Positions 11,283 through 22,307 of a stretch of DNA of 64,000 nt are shown one piece after another. The notes beneath the pieces are model-generated. The model had not been told where the DNA came from and ran no database searches. It saw only the letters and a program-made list of their open reading frames with translations. Each line of letters starts with the position of its first letter. Within the stretch, counting starts at the first letter, position 1. Made by a program: the position numbers and the translations under genes. The DNA comes from a virus. The stretch covers positions 1-64,000 of the IMG/VR virus record IMGVR_UViG_3300047157_000138; one strand, given 5' to 3'.

Positions 11283-14200
11283 ATGTATAAATACCGAATA
11301 GGCAAAAAAGAAGTTGTATTTAATTCCCCAGAAGAAAGAGAAAAAGGATTAGCAGAAGCTGAGGCAGCAGGGTTAACCATAGAGCTTATATACGATCACA
11401 GTGAAGAAACTGGTGATGGTTCTTTTAATATAAAAGATGATTGGGAAACTGATGATTTTACAACCGGTAAAGATTTAGATAAGGTTTTTCAAACAGATGC
11501 TGCAGAGGGTGCGGATGTGGTGTCAGAAACTACAGCACAAGATACGGAATTATCCTTGGAGGATGGTTCTTCGGTATCAATAGAGCCTCTTGAAGGTGAT
11601 GATTTAGCAGTTATAGAGGGATCAGACCCTATTACTGAAACTATAAAGTTTGCTAGTCTTCCTGAAGAGGTTAAAAAAGAAACAAGATTCCAAGCGGGGA
11701 TAGCTAACACCATTGCAAAAACTTTCGTGGAAAGAGATGTTTTTCAATTAGAAGATAAATTACCTGGTCAAAATGTAAGCGAGATGGATAAAGAGGGTAA
11801 GCTAACTATGCTAACTTCCGAAGCTATCAACAATTATTTTGCAAGTCAGCCAGGCGAAACTTTATTAGACAACGAACAAATAGATGCAATAGCTTTTAAT
11901 ATTGTAAACGATTTAAAGCAAGCTGAAATAGCCGAAATAAATAATAAAAGCAGTATAGCTGCTAAAAGACTAAAAGATCCAGACGCTTTTGTAGCTACTT
12001 CTATTAATAATAGCTTTGATAAAATGACTAAGCCTCAGCAAGAGCTTATAGTTGCTAGACAAAATCTTGCAAATGCTAATAAAATATTTGAAGGCGAAGA
12101 TTATAAACAAAGAATGGCTAATGCTCAAAATATAATAGATCTTGAGGAAAAAGTAAGTGTTGCTAGAGACAATTATAAAAAGGGAGCCACCGGTCTTTCG
12201 GATATTAACACTGGAAAACAATTAACGCGGCCAGAGCTTATTCAATATGAGTTAGAGGGCAAAGAAACAGCAGATTATTCTGATGAAATAAAAGATTTAA
12301 TAAAATCTTTACCTACTACTAGCGAAAAGCTAAAATCTTCATGGATAGGAAATACTATTGAAATTCAAGAACTTAATGAAGAACTACAAAATAAAGTAAC
12401 ATTAGTTTCAAAGCCCGGCAGAGGCGATGGTATACAGCGAGAGTATACTTTTGAACAACTAATGAAGCTCAGAAACGCAGGTACAGACTTAGAAATATTC
12501 GATGTAGCCGTAGGAGAAGATGAGCAGTTAGCTCAAAGCATTAGCAACGATATGTTTGACAATTACAATAATCGTCGTAGAGCTCTTAATATAAAACAAC
12601 AAGCTTTAGACGAACTGTATTTGTACGACATTGACCCTGGATCTGTTGAAAAAAAAGGTACTGGTTTACTTTCACAGTTTGAAAAAACAGCTTTAAAAGC
12701 TACCTTTGGAGATGTTATTGAAGATATTTACCCTCAAACGCAGAGGGATTTATTAGATGTTACAGAAAATGTATTTTCGGATTTAGGCATAGAGACAACT
12801 GAAGCTCAAAAAAAGAATTTTGAAAGAACTTTTGGAATGCAAGTTGCAGAAGGGGTTGGTTATTTTGTACCTGAATTGGCTAAGTTTGCTGTAGCTAACG
12901 CAATAACCGGAGGTGTTTTAGGAACTGCTAAAACAATGGTACAAACTGCTAATGGTTGGAAAGCTATTACTTGGGCTAATAGAATAAATCAATTAAAAAG
13001 AAGTGGAAGTACTTTAAATAAAGCAAAAGGCTTAGTGTTCGATGCTATCGTTGAAGAGATTAAATTTAAAGGAGTAACCGGTGGTGAATCTGCCACTGGA
13101 GCTGGGGCTGGTTTTGCATTAGGCGGAGCCGGGTTTAGAGCGTTGCCTTTTAAATTAAGCCCTAAAGTATTAAGCTATAGAAACCAAGCTGTAATAAACC
13201 CTATATTTAATAAAGTTGTAGGCGGCGGAATTGGTGGTGCTACATCTTCAGAGGTTGCTTTAGTTGTTGAGGATATGTACAAAGCAGCTACTACCGATAA
13301 AGATTTACTTAACCTACTTAAGAAAAGTTTTGTAGAAGATGCTGATGGCAACGATGTAGACGTTTTAGAAAGATACTTTGTTAATGCTGCTGTATTTTCT
13401 GCTATAGGGGTTACTCACATGAGACCTAAAGATATTAGAAAAATATCTACTGTTAGAAACCTTAATAATCAATATAACGGCAAACTAGACCTAGAAAACG
13501 CTATTAGAAAAAAAAATAAGGCTAAAGGCAAAATTATAGAAAAAGAAATGTCTGAGGTTGAGTATAATAATCTTATAGATAAAATTTTTCAAACGGAAAG
13601 TATTTTAGCAGTAGCTGATAAAGGTTATAATGAATTAGATTTATCTAAAATTAGAGAGCAAAGAGATGACGCTCAAAATTGGTTAAGTACAGATCCTAGC
13701 AAAAGAAGCGATGCTTTTACAGATTCCGCTCAAGCTAGAGCCGTTATAAATAAGTACGATCAGTCCATTACTAGAGTAAGATCTGTTATCAATAAAACAT
13801 TAGAAAACGTTGAAGAGTCTAATATTCTTGGTAATGATTTTAAATACAAGGTTGTAGACACCCTTCCTGAAGGAGACAAAGGATTATTTCTTCCAAAGTC
13901 AAATGAAATTATAATAAATTTAAGCGAGTTTAAAGCGGGTGTTACTGAACATGAAATTAACCATGCTATCATTAATAAGCTCATAACATCTAATTCTGAG
14001 TTAGCTATAGGACTAAGAAAAATAATAGAAGCCGATGTATCCGCTAAGCTAAAGGGAATAGAATTTAAGCTAGGAGAAGAAGACTTAGAATTAAGCGAAT
14101 GGATAGATAAAACTCATGCGGATAAAGACGAAAGAGGTAAAGCAGACGAGTATATATCATACCTAACTGAAATGTTTAATAACCCCAAATACCGAGAAAA

Positions 14201-17200
14201 ACTTATTGATACTGGTGTTATAAGCGATTTAAAAAATTCTATTAGCACTGTAATGGAAAACTTTGGAATGAAACGGGGGAGCGTAGCAGATCGTATAAAT
14301 TTAAATGAAAATAATCTAAATAGAGCTAGCGATATTCTTGCATTTTTTGACCAACTAAGTAATGGAGGCAAAAAAGCCAGTAACTGGAGAAGTAAATTTG
14401 ATACTTACAATTTATTAGCCACTGATATTAAAAATTTAGAATTAGTAGATATTCCTACGGGTAAAAAAGTAGAGAGCATAGAAAAAGGGGTTGAAGAAGT
14501 TATGAAATCTAGTAGCATGAAAGAAGCTACCGAAGATTTTAAAAACAAAAACTTAGCTAAAATAAATGCTGAATTTGAAAAAATGAAAGCAGAAGGCCAA
14601 GATGCTACGTCTATAGGGTTTAATATTGGACTTAAGTTTCAAGATATAGCTAATAAAACAATGGAATCTTATTTGAGGGCTAAAGATCTTAATATTAATG
14701 CTGATACCAAATATGATATTGTTGCGGATTTAATGTATGAAGCAATACCAAAAGCTGTTAATGCTTATGTAGAAGGGCAAAGATTTATAGACTACGTTAA
14801 AGAAAACAATCTTTCTAAAGAAGAAGCAGCTGTTGAATTTAAAAATAGAAACCTTCGAGAAACTTCCGGAACTGAAAGATTTGAGCGTCTATATGGAATG
14901 GCTAAAGGTGAAGTTAAGCAAGCAACTATTACTTCATACCTTTTAGGAAATTTAACTAATCAATTAATAGGTGTTTTTAAAATGCCTAAATACGAAGGTA
15001 TATTTAAAAATGTTTCTTTTGATGCTCAGAAAGTTGATAAACTACAAGCTGAAGGTGAGCTGGATATTCCGGTGTCAGAGCAAGGGTTTGTAGACACATC
15101 TTCCCCTGTTAAAAATGTGCAAAGAACTAGGAAATCTGCTGAAAGCATGCTTGGCTTATCTGAAAAAACTATAAACACCGTAAATAAAGTAGTTGAAAAC
15201 ATAACTAAAAAGCCAATTACGGACATTGACGCTAAAAGCAAAGGAGATATTGACATGGGTCCTGGCGGTAAAGTTAATATAGTTATGCTAGATAATAATA
15301 GAGCTCGTGTAACATATCCAGATGGCAAGAAAGAAATAATGCTGGGTGCTCGTTCTCCATTAAATATTATTAAAAAAATAATAAAAAAGTTTAGATCTGA
15401 AGCTTTCCAAAAGCTTCGGGCACCGAAAGCAACAGAAGCAGAAAAAATTAAAGCTCAAGAAGAGTTTAATGTGTATAGCAAGCTTACCGATTCGCCTCCT
15501 AAGTTTGTTAAAGAAAAGATATTAAAAACAGAATTAGGCTTAGCTGTTGAAAAAGGAATATATGAAGAAATATCTAAAGACGCGGGGGAGTTAGGCACTA
15601 CAGAATATCAAGGTTTTATTGATAGATCATTTCCATTATTTAAAACTTATTTAAGTCAAAGAGCTATTAATAAAAGATTTCCAGATTTTAAAGAACCTTT
15701 GTTAGGGCCTGATGGAAAACAAGTAAGAGCTAAAACAGCAGCTGGAGCTCCATTGTTTCTTAAGAAAAATATAAAACTAGCGGAATGGAGAAAATATTTC
15801 ACAGGTAAAGATAGTCCGGATTTACAGCTTAGAAGAACATCGTTACTAGAAGCGCTTTCTAGAGAGTTAGGTTTTGATAGGGTTATGGAAATAACTATAG
15901 ATGAAGGACTTAGAAAACAATTAGAAAATGATCAAATAGCAGTTAATAACGAATTAGATAATTCTTACGTAGCTTTATTCCAAAAAGCAGTTGACAGAGG
16001 TGAAGCAAATGGAGGTGCTATGGCTTCTAAAGCTCTTATAGAAAGCTCTAAAGGGTCTGGTAAAGACTTAAAGGAACTTAAAAAACAATGGTTAACCATA
16101 TTCGTTCCTGGAGAAATAGTTGACAAAGAAAAGTTGAAAAAAGAAAGACCCAACGACTATGAGCTTTTAGCAGATATAATTTCCAGAGTTAATGGGTTTG
16201 GTCTAGTTGAAATTCAAAAAGAGGGAGCGAAGTTAAGGGATCAAGGTGTAGGAGATTCAATAAATATTGAAGGAATTGAAACAAATCCCAATAAAACAAT
16301 GTCCACCCGAACTAAAAGCGAAAGAGAATCCTTAGGTGAATCTATGGTTATGTTTGATAAATTAGCATCTTCATTTGTTACTGAAGCATCTACTAGTCAA
16401 ACCAGCGAGGTAAAAAGATTGTTATCTAATATGTTTGGATTTACCAGTCGTATAAGTCCGGAAGGCGAACCTGTTAATGCTAATGAGTACGAAAGTATAA
16501 TAAAAAACAATAAAGGTATAGCTGAAACAATGGAAGCCAGTCCGCAACTAAAAGAAGCTTGGACTAAGGCAGAGATATTATTAAAAGAAACTTCTTTATT
16601 AGGAGAGAACGCCAAAGGAAAAAAAGATATAAATGAAGATTTTTTAACAACTACTTTTAACAGAAATATTGATGCATTTATAAACAAATTTAACGAAATA
16701 CAAGCATTACCTAAATTAAAAGGAGAGGGAGAAGTTCAAGCTATAAACAGAAGAATTAAACTTTTAGATAAATATGCTAAAACCCCTGAAGGAAAAGTTG
16801 CGATTAAAGATATACAATTTAAAGATGCTTTATTAGAGGCTTCATTGTTAACCTTTGGAGAAATGTTTAATTTTGGTAGCAAGTCACAAAAAGCTAAAGT
16901 TGCCGATTTACTTGCTTCTACTCTGTTAAACAACGATGGCGTAGGCTTTAGAGCATTTTCGTCACAAAAATACTTTGCTTTTACAGCCGAAGCTTCTTTA
17001 AAAAGAGCTAAAAACGAACATTTAGATCCTAAGCAAAAGTTTGGTGTTAGGGTTATGGACGCTTTTATAAAAGGTGATTTGTCAAATCCTGAAGCTGTTA
17101 AAGCATTAACCTCTGGATATAACAGTTTATACGGATCTGAAAGATATCAAAAAATAGCAGACAGTCGAATTGGAGCTGTAAGATCTTTACCTAGCTATAA

Positions 17201-20078
17201 AAAAATGATAGCAGCTACGGCTAAGCCTACTAAAAAAGATGCTAGAAGGGTAAAGAAAATGATAGATGGAAAACTAACATCTAAGGACCTAGATGCACTA
17301 TCTAGAATATATGATATAACTACAGGAAAAAGTGCGTTAGAAGAGCTTATGTCAGACACAGCGGCTAATTTAAACGCTTCAATCATAAAGGCTGAGTCTA
17401 GTGCTTTCAAAACCAATGCAAAACTTTTTAAATCCGGTAAAATGGAGGAGTCTAATAACCTTTCTACCAAACAACAACTGGATCAATTAGAAAGTAAAAT
17501 AGATAGAAAAAGACTTCAGATAACTGATGAAAAAACAGGTGAAGTAAGATTTGAAGGAGACAAAGAATATAAAACTAGAATGGAAGAACTGGAAGCTACT
17601 TCTCCTGAATTATTCTTACCTAAGGAGCTTGCCGGAATGATAGAAAGGAAAGGCGGCGTGAAGGCAGATGAAGAAATATCGGATTCTAAAGCTTTTATGG
17701 AAGGTAAGAAAAGACGAGATGATTTATTTTTACCATCTAATTCTGAAGATCTTCAAGGTTTACTATATAAAGTTTATGGTAAAGGCAAGCAAGGAGAAGA
17801 GGATATGGCTTTTATGAAAGAACATATACTTAGACCATTGACTAGAGCTGAGAACGATTTAAGTGTTTATAGAATGAATCTAGTAGTAGACTATAAAACA
17901 CTTGAAGCTAAAATGAAGGAGCTTGGAAATAATAAAGCTGAAAGAGAGGCGGTTAAAAGAGTAGAAAAACTTGGGTATAACATTGACCAAGCAGTAAGAG
18001 TTTATATATGGAATAGGTTGAACGAAAAAATTCCTGGTATTTCAGAGGTTGAGGTTGCACAATTAGCAGGGGCAGTTCATAACTCAGAAAGACTTCAGGC
18101 TTATGCTAAAGGTATAATGAACATAACAAAAACATCTGATAAATATCCTAAACCTACAGCGAACTGGTTTAGAAGTAATGTTCAGTATGATTTATTTACT
18201 TATGCTACCGATGGTGTACGTGCCGATTTCTTAGCTCCTTGGCAAGCTAATGTGGATGCCATGTTTGACAAACAAAACCTGAATAAGTTAGAGGCTAGGT
18301 TTGGAGGCAAGTATGTGTATAATCTTAAACAGATGCTTAAAAGAATTGAGCGTGGTAAATCAAGGCCCGAAAGTACTAATGAATCTTTTAACAAAGCTTT
18401 AAACTATGTTAACGGATCTGTAGCTACTATTATGTTTTTAAACATGCGATCCGCAGCTTTACAAACTATATCTGCGGCTAACTATGTCAACTGGACAGAT
18501 AACAATCCTGTTGCTATAGGTAAAGTCATCGCGGAAAACCCTGCTGAATTTATAAGAGTTGCTAAAAAAATATGGAGCTCCGATGCACTTAAAGATAGAA
18601 GATCCGGACTTAGAATAAATGTAGAAGAAGCTGAAATGGCTAAAGCTATAAACCAAGGGGGCAGAACAAATCTTCAGGGTTTATGGGATACTATGGTTAA
18701 AGTAGGGTTTAAACCTACTCAAATGGCAGATAGTTTTGCTATTGTAACAGGAGGTACTCCTTTTTACATGAACAGAATGAAAACTTATGAAAAGCAGGGG
18801 TTAAGTAAAAGTGAAGCAGAAAACAAAGCTTTTGAAGACTTTTTAGATGTCACTCAAGAAGGACAACAATCATCACAAATGGACCGTGTTTCTAATATAC
18901 AAACAGGTTTAATGGGTAGGTTAGTATTTTCATTTAACAATACACCTTTTCAAATGTCAAGAATACAAAAGAAAGCTGCTCTTGATTTAGTGAATAGAAG
19001 AGGTAGTGATCGTGCTAATGCGTCAAGACTAGCTTATTATGCTTTCATGCAAAGTACTTTGTTTTACGGATTGCAGCAAGGATTTTATGCAACACTTATG
19101 TCTGACGACGATGACAAATTAACCGAAAAACAACAAGAAGAAAAGTATAAAGACTTTGAAAAAAGAGTGGATAAACTAGGTAAAAGTGTATTTCAAGGAA
19201 TACTAACTGGCTCTGGACTACCTGGAAAAGTTGTAACAACTTTGTATAATACTGTAGACAAAGCAATCGAAGAATATGATAAAGGTTATCAGGGTAAAGA
19301 CTTTTTTCCTATATTAAATCAAGCCTTGTCTATATCTCCAACTCTTGGTAGTAAAGCTAGTAGGTTAGGTAGAAACTGGGAAAGTTTAATATACACTGAT
19401 TTCACTAAAAAAGGTAGAGAAATTAGAAATACTTATAGTGATTTTGATCCTAGAAATCCTAATGCTAAAGCTTACTTATCTATGTTTGGAACTCTAACTA
19501 ATATACCTTTAGATAGAATTGTTACTAAAATGGAAAATATTCAAGGAGTTCTTGATGACCAATCCTCTGGTTGGGAAAAAGTTGCAATGACACTTGGTAC
19601 ACCTAAATATCAATTACAAACTAAAGAACAAAACGAAGCTGATAGGCAAGCTAGAATAGATAAATTTTATAAAGAAAATACACCAAAAGGCGATCGCGAT
19701 TTTAATGCCATATCTGATTTAAATAAAAAAGAACAATTAAAGTTTATGACAGATCTTGATATAGAAAGTAATAAATATTTCAAAATTAAAAACGACGAAG
19801 AAAAAAGAATTAATTTTATAATTAGAAAAGGATTAGAAAAAGGAATAGACTTAGAAGTTGAAGCAGAAAAATATATAATAAAAAAGCCAGAAAGATCTGC
19901 TGAATATAAGGAGCTAGCTAAACTTACTAAAAAACAGCAGTTAGAATTAATGACAATTTTAGACATTGGTGATGAATATTTTAAATTAAAAGATGGAAAA
20001 GAAGAGGATCGCGTTAATTGGATCCTTAAAAAACAAAAAGAAAAATCAAACAATAATAAACAAAACTCTTTAAAATAA
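11283..20078 (+). CDS. Giant internal virion / ejection protein with HExxH motif (2931 residues)
   Basis: Single 8.8-kb open frame, intact throughout. It is largely alpha-helical and polar. Features: acidic N-terminus (~1-120); hydrophobic Gly/Ala stretch at ~523-550 that could cross or insert into a membrane; H890-E-I-N-H894 preceded by TE and followed ~60 residues later by ADEYISYLTEMF, a pattern fitting a zincin-type metallopeptidase; further helical blocks; Lys/Glu-rich C-terminal tail. Giant multi-domain ('large polyvalent'-type) virion proteins of this kind are known in Bacteroidetes phages and take the place of T7 gp16, carrying enzymes into the cell. Peptidase activity is inferred only from the motif. 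Confidence 0.6.
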   Translation: MYKYRIGKKEVVFNSPEEREKGLAEAEAAGLTIELIYDHSEETGDGSFNIKDDWETDDFTTGKDLDKVFQTDAAEGADVVSETTAQDTELSLEDGSSVSIEPLEGDDLAVIEGSDPITETIKFASLPEEVKKETRFQAGIANTIAKTFVERDVFQLEDKLPGQNVSEMDKEGKLTMLTSEAINNYFASQPGETLLDNEQIDAIAFNIVNDLKQAEIAEINNKSSIAAKRLKDPDAFVATSINNSFDKMTKPQQELIVARQNLANANKIFEGEDYKQRMANAQNIIDLEEKVSVARDNYKKGATGLSDINTGKQLTRPELIQYELEGKETADYSDEIKDLIKSLPTTSEKLKSSWIGNTIEIQELNEELQNKVTLVSKPGRGDGIQREYTFEQLMKLRNAGTDLEIFDVAVGEDEQLAQSISNDMFDNYNNRRRALNIKQQALDELYLYDIDPGSVEKKGTGLLSQFEKTALKATFGDVIEDIYPQTQRDLLDVTENVFSDLGIETTEAQKKNFERTFGMQVAEGVGYFVPELAKFAVANAITGGVLGTAKTMVQTANGWKAITWANRINQLKRSGSTLNKAKGLVFDAIVEEIKFKGVTGGESATGAGAGFALGGAGFRALPFKLSPKVLSYRNQAVINPIFNKVVGGGIGGATSSEVALVVEDMYKAATTDKDLLNLLKKSFVEDADGNDVDVLERYFVNAAVFSAIGVTHMRPKDIRKISTVRNLNNQYNGKLDLENAIRKKNKAKGKIIEKEMSEVEYNNLIDKIFQTESILAVADKGYNELDLSKIREQRDDAQNWLSTDPSKRSDAFTDSAQARAVINKYDQSITRVRSVINKTLENVEESNILGNDFKYKVVDTLPEGDKGLFLPKSNEIIINLSEFKAGVTEHEINHAIINKLITSNSELAIGLRKIIEADVSAKLKGIEFKLGEEDLELSEWIDKTHADKDERGKADEYISYLTEMFNNPKYREKLIDTGVISDLKNSISTVMENFGMKRGSVADRINLNENNLNRASDILAFFDQLSNGGKKASNWRSKFDTYNLLATDIKNLELVDIPTGKKVESIEKGVEEVMKSSSMKEATEDFKNKNLAKINAEFEKMKAEGQDATSIGFNIGLKFQDIANKTMESYLRAKDLNINADTKYDIVADLMYEAIPKAVNAYVEGQRFIDYVKENNLSKEEAAVEFKNRNLRETSGTERFERLYGMAKGEVKQATITSYLLGNLTNQLIGVFKMPKYEGIFKNVSFDAQKVDKLQAEGELDIPVSEQGFVDTSSPVKNVQRTRKSAESMLGLSEKTINTVNKVVENITKKPITDIDAKSKGDIDMGPGGKVNIVMLDNNRARVTYPDGKKEIMLGARSPLNIIKKIIKKFRSEAFQKLRAPKATEAEKIKAQEEFNVYSKLTDSPPKFVKEKILKTELGLAVEKGIYEEISKDAGELGTTEYQGFIDRSFPLFKTYLSQRAINKRFPDFKEPLLGPDGKQVRAKTAAGAPLFLKKNIKLAEWRKYFTGKDSPDLQLRRTSLLEALSRELGFDRVMEITIDEGLRKQLENDQIAVNNELDNSYVALFQKAVDRGEANGGAMASKALIESSKGSGKDLKELKKQWLTIFVPGEIVDKEKLKKERPNDYELLADIISRVNGFGLVEIQKEGAKLRDQGVGDSINIEGIETNPNKTMSTRTKSERESLGESMVMFDKLASSFVTEASTSQTSEVKRLLSNMFGFTSRISPEGEPVNANEYESIIKNNKGIAETMEASPQLKEAWTKAEILLKETSLLGENAKGKKDINEDFLTTTFNRNIDAFINKFNEIQALPKLKGEGEVQAINRRIKLLDKYAKTPEGKVAIKDIQFKDALLEASLLTFGEMFNFGSKSQKAKVADLLASTLLNNDGVGFRAFSSQKYFAFTAEASLKRAKNEHLDPKQKFGVRVMDAFIKGDLSNPEAVKALTSGYNSLYGSERYQKIADSRIGAVRSLPSYKKMIAATAKPTKKDARRVKKMIDGKLTSKDLDALSRIYDITTGKSALEELMSDTAANLNASIIKAESSAFKTNAKLFKSGKMEESNNLSTKQQLDQLESKIDRKRLQITDEKTGEVRFEGDKEYKTRMEELEATSPELFLPKELAGMIERKGGVKADEEISDSKAFMEGKKRRDDLFLPSNSEDLQGLLYKVYGKGKQGEEDMAFMKEHILRPLTRAENDLSVYRMNLVVDYKTLEAKMKELGNNKAEREAVKRVEKLGYNIDQAVRVYIWNRLNEKIPGISEVEVAQLAGAVHNSERLQAYAKGIMNITKTSDKYPKPTANWFRSNVQYDLFTYATDGVRADFLAPWQANVDAMFDKQNLNKLEARFGGKYVYNLKQMLKRIERGKSRPESTNESFNKALNYVNGSVATIMFLNMRSAALQTISAANYVNWTDNNPVAIGKVIAENPAEFIRVAKKIWSSDALKDRRSGLRINVEEAEMAKAINQGGRTNLQGLWDTMVKVGFKPTQMADSFAIVTGGTPFYMNRMKTYEKQGLSKSEAENKAFEDFLDVTQEGQQSSQMDRVSNIQTGLMGRLVFSFNNTPFQMSRIQKKAALDLVNRRGSDRANASRLAYYAFMQSTLFYGLQQGFYATLMSDDDDKLTEKQQEEKYKDFEKRVDKLGKSVFQGILTGSGLPGKVVTTLYNTVDKAIEEYDKGYQGKDFFPILNQALSISPTLGSKASRLGRNWESLIYTDFTKKGREIRNTYSDFDPRNPNAKAYLSMFGTLTNIPLDRIVTKMENIQGVLDDQSSGWEKVAMTLGTPKYQLQTKEQNEADRQARIDKFYKENTPKGDRDFNAISDLNKKEQLKFMTDLDIESNKYFKIKNDEEKRINFIIRKGLEKGIDLEVEAEKYIIKKPERSAEYKELAKLTKKQQLELMTILDIGDEYFKLKDGKEEDRVNWILKKQKEKSNNNKQNSLK

Positions 20079-20083
20079 AAGCT

Positions 20084-20251
20084 ATGGATATAAACGATTT
20101 GAAAATGGGATTATTAAATGCTAGCGCGTTAGCTGTGTCAATGTCTCAAATCGACAGCGTATTGAAAATAACTTTACTAATCGTTTCAATTGGTTATACC
20201 ATAAGTAAATGGCACGGGGTTGTAAAAAACAAAAAAAACAAAAAAAAATAA
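20084..20251 (+). CDS. Small single-TM protein
   Basis: 55 residues with one hydrophobic segment (VLKITLLIVSIGYTISKW) and a Lys/Asn-rich tail (VVKNKKNKKK). It lies 5 bases after the giant virion gene. Its size and topology would suit a small membrane or accessory lysis protein, but nothing specific is recognised. Confidence 0.55.
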   Translation: MDINDLKMGLLNASALAVSMSQIDSVLKITLLIVSIGYTISKWHGVVKNKKNKKK

Positions 20252-20253
20252 CT

Positions 20254-20358
20254 ATGACTGATCTAAAAGAAAAATCAAAATTTAAAAAGCTACTTATTTG
20301 GCTAATGAGCAAATGGAATTCATTTATGTACTTACTAATGTTTAAAAATTACGATTAA
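20254..20358 (+). CDS. Very small hydrophobic protein
   Basis: 34 residues (starts MTDLKEKSKFKKLLIWLMSK, ends FKNYD), a basic N-terminus and a hydrophobic C-terminal half. It starts 2 bases after the previous stop and is the last gene before the terminator. Function unknown. It is supported by tight packing rather than by homology. Confidence 0.4.
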   Translation: MTDLKEKSKFKKLLIWLMSKWNSFMYLLMFKNYD

Positions 20359-20406
20359 AAATAGAATTAAACAAAACAGGCTACCACACCTTAAAAATTC
20401 TATAAT

Positions 20407-20440
20407 AAAAAAGCCGCTACAATTAAGTAACGGCTTTTTT
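20407..20440. terminator. Bidirectional terminator between convergent operons
   Basis: AAAAAAGCCGCTAC / GTAACGGCTTTTTT pair around AATTAA with one mismatch, and with an A-run on one side and a T-run on the other. It works in both directions. It separates the + strand virion operon ending at 20358 from the - strand reductase gene ending at 20445. Confidence 0.85.
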
Positions 20441-20444
20441 TAAT

Positions 20445-22307
20445 TTAAGTAATTTCACATGCTCCTCCCGCACAAGCAAGTTCTCCGGACAAATCTGTTT
20501 CATCATCTTCTTCCTCAATTCTTGCAATGTCAACGAGTTTTAATGTTTCCATCATTTCATTGTACTTAGTCTCATCTATATCTTCAAAAGGCGCTTGAAC
20601 ATAAGTACCTCCATTGTAAGGTAACACGGATAAACCATTATAAAATTCTTTATTATCCCACATCCATTCACCAATCATATCCCATTCATCTTCTTTGATA
20701 GATACGGTAGCGGATATATTATGTGTATTCCTACCACCTCTGTGACCCGGTTTAACCCACATCTCAGATACAAATTTTACACGTTCTAATAATTCTACAG
20801 GATGTTCTGTTCTAAGCATAGATCCCTCTGGTGCTTTCTGTGGTATAGATATTACTGCTGTGTCGTGAGGCCTAAAGTATTCATCTTCAATTAACTCAGG
20901 ATGGTTTTCAGCAAGGAACTTATACATTGACTCGTTCTTACCTACACGTATTCTTCTTACATAATAATCATTATGCCAAGCATGAATACCAGATGACGTT
21001 CCTAACGTCAATGATGTAGTTCCCGCTGGTTTAACCGTTGTTGATCTAGCTGATGGGTTTATACCTATTAATTTTGCAACACGTTTATTTTCTGCTTTAA
21101 CAAGTAAAGCTGCTTTATCCATGTCTAATTTAAGTACTCTACCTGACCCAATCCCTGTAATTGAAACGCCAATTAAAGCATCTTTTTCTGTTGTAGTTCT
21201 CCATATATCTCTAAGATAATGAAAGCTCGTATATGAAGCCTGTAGCGTACCTATAAGAGCCGCGTGAGTCACACGTCTATCAAACTCTTCTTGGTTATCT
21301 AAGTCCGAACCATTAACTTCGCATAAGTTGCAAAATTGATATGGTCTAAGTGCAATTTCACAGCATGGATTAGTTCCCCAATCTTTATCATTAGTTAAAT
21401 AAAACCCTGGTTCACCTGAGCCTGATAACTCAATACGTTTCCACAGATCCATAAAGTAACCTTTGGTTAACTTATCTCTCATTAGCACAGCTGAATTGTT
21501 AGCTCTACCCCGTTGTGGATTTTGTTCCCACCAATCACCAGACTTGCATGCAATCATTGCAATATCATCTGATGAAAATAAAGATATTAAAGCTGCTCTT
21601 CTAATGCCTCCTGCTAAAACTGAATCAGCAATGTGACATATAATATCATGAGCTTGTACTGTGCTTAAATAATCTCCATCTTTTAATGAATCCAATATAC
21701 CAGTTATTTTTACTATAGCTTCTTTAAGAGGTTGGGGACCAGGTGCTTTACCTCCTGACGTTACTAACCTTGCTCCTTTAGCTCGTATATCCGAATAATC
21801 AAATTCAATTCTTGACGATCTTTTATTACCTAAATATGATTTCATCAATACTTTAATAGCATCAGCCCACCCTTCAATTGAATCCATTACTAAGAATCTT
21901 CTTGTGCGTTTTTCAAACGGCACGGTTACAGATGGCAATTTAGCTACATGATGTTGTTGTACAGAGTAACCTACACCAGTTCCGCCTAATAATAAAAACA
22001 TCGTTTCACTAAATGCAGCTACGGATTCTACCGGTAAGTAAGCGCAATTGTATATCCTGTTAGGAGATATTTCGATAGGTTTACCGCCAAATTGTAAACT
22101 ACGCATACTTGGTAATATATTTTTGCTATACACATCTTCATAAGCTAATCTTATTTCTTTTTCTAAGTTTGGAAATTTCTTTATATGCATTGATTCATTT
22201 CTAAACACAAGCTGATCCCATGTTTCACGACGCTTTGTTTCCGGTATGTACTTTGCGTATTTCATAAATACCGTTATGTCACTTAATATTCTGTTTGATT
22301 TGTTCAT
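20445..22307 (-). CDS. Ribonucleoside-triphosphate reductase, adenosylcobalamin-dependent (class II, monomeric)
   Basis: 620 residues. Reduces ribonucleotides to deoxyribonucleotides for phage DNA synthesis using a cobalamin-generated thiyl radical. All expected cysteines are visible: C88 (NCAYLP), the radical cysteine in NPCCE (C315, with N313 and E317), C326 (FCNLCE) exactly 11 residues on, and the C-terminal redox pair C612/C617 (CAGGACE), spaced as in the Lactobacillus enzyme. The protein is ~120 residues shorter than that enzyme, but the active site is complete. It requires vitamin B12 from the host or medium and works without oxygen sensitivity. It is the most downstream gene of the - strand block. 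Confidence 0.95.
   Translation of the reverse strand: MNKSNRILSDITVFMKYAKYIPETKRRETWDQLVFRNESMHIKKFPNLEKEIRLAYEDVYSKNILPSMRSLQFGGKPIEISPNRIYNCAYLPVESVAAFSETMFLLLGGTGVGYSVQQHHVAKLPSVTVPFEKRTRRFLVMDSIEGWADAIKVLMKSYLGNKRSSRIEFDYSDIRAKGARLVTSGGKAPGPQPLKEAIVKITGILDSLKDGDYLSTVQAHDIICHIADSVLAGGIRRAALISLFSSDDIAMIACKSGDWWEQNPQRGRANNSAVLMRDKLTKGYFMDLWKRIELSGSGEPGFYLTNDKDWGTNPCCEIALRPYQFCNLCEVNGSDLDNQEEFDRRVTHAALIGTLQASYTSFHYLRDIWRTTTEKDALIGVSITGIGSGRVLKLDMDKAALLVKAENKRVAKLIGINPSARSTTVKPAGTTSLTLGTSSGIHAWHNDYYVRRIRVGKNESMYKFLAENHPELIEDEYFRPHDTAVISIPQKAPEGSMLRTEHPVELLERVKFVSEMWVKPGHRGGRNTHNISATVSIKEDEWDMIGEWMWDNKEFYNGLSVLPYNGGTYVQAPFEDIDETKYNEMMETLKLVDIARIEEEDDETDLSGELACAGGACEIT

Noticed and set aside
11489-20053. 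Many reverse-strand open frames over the giant virion gene
   Set aside because: They are shadows of an AT-rich 8.8-kb coding frame. None has a leader, known motif or operon context.
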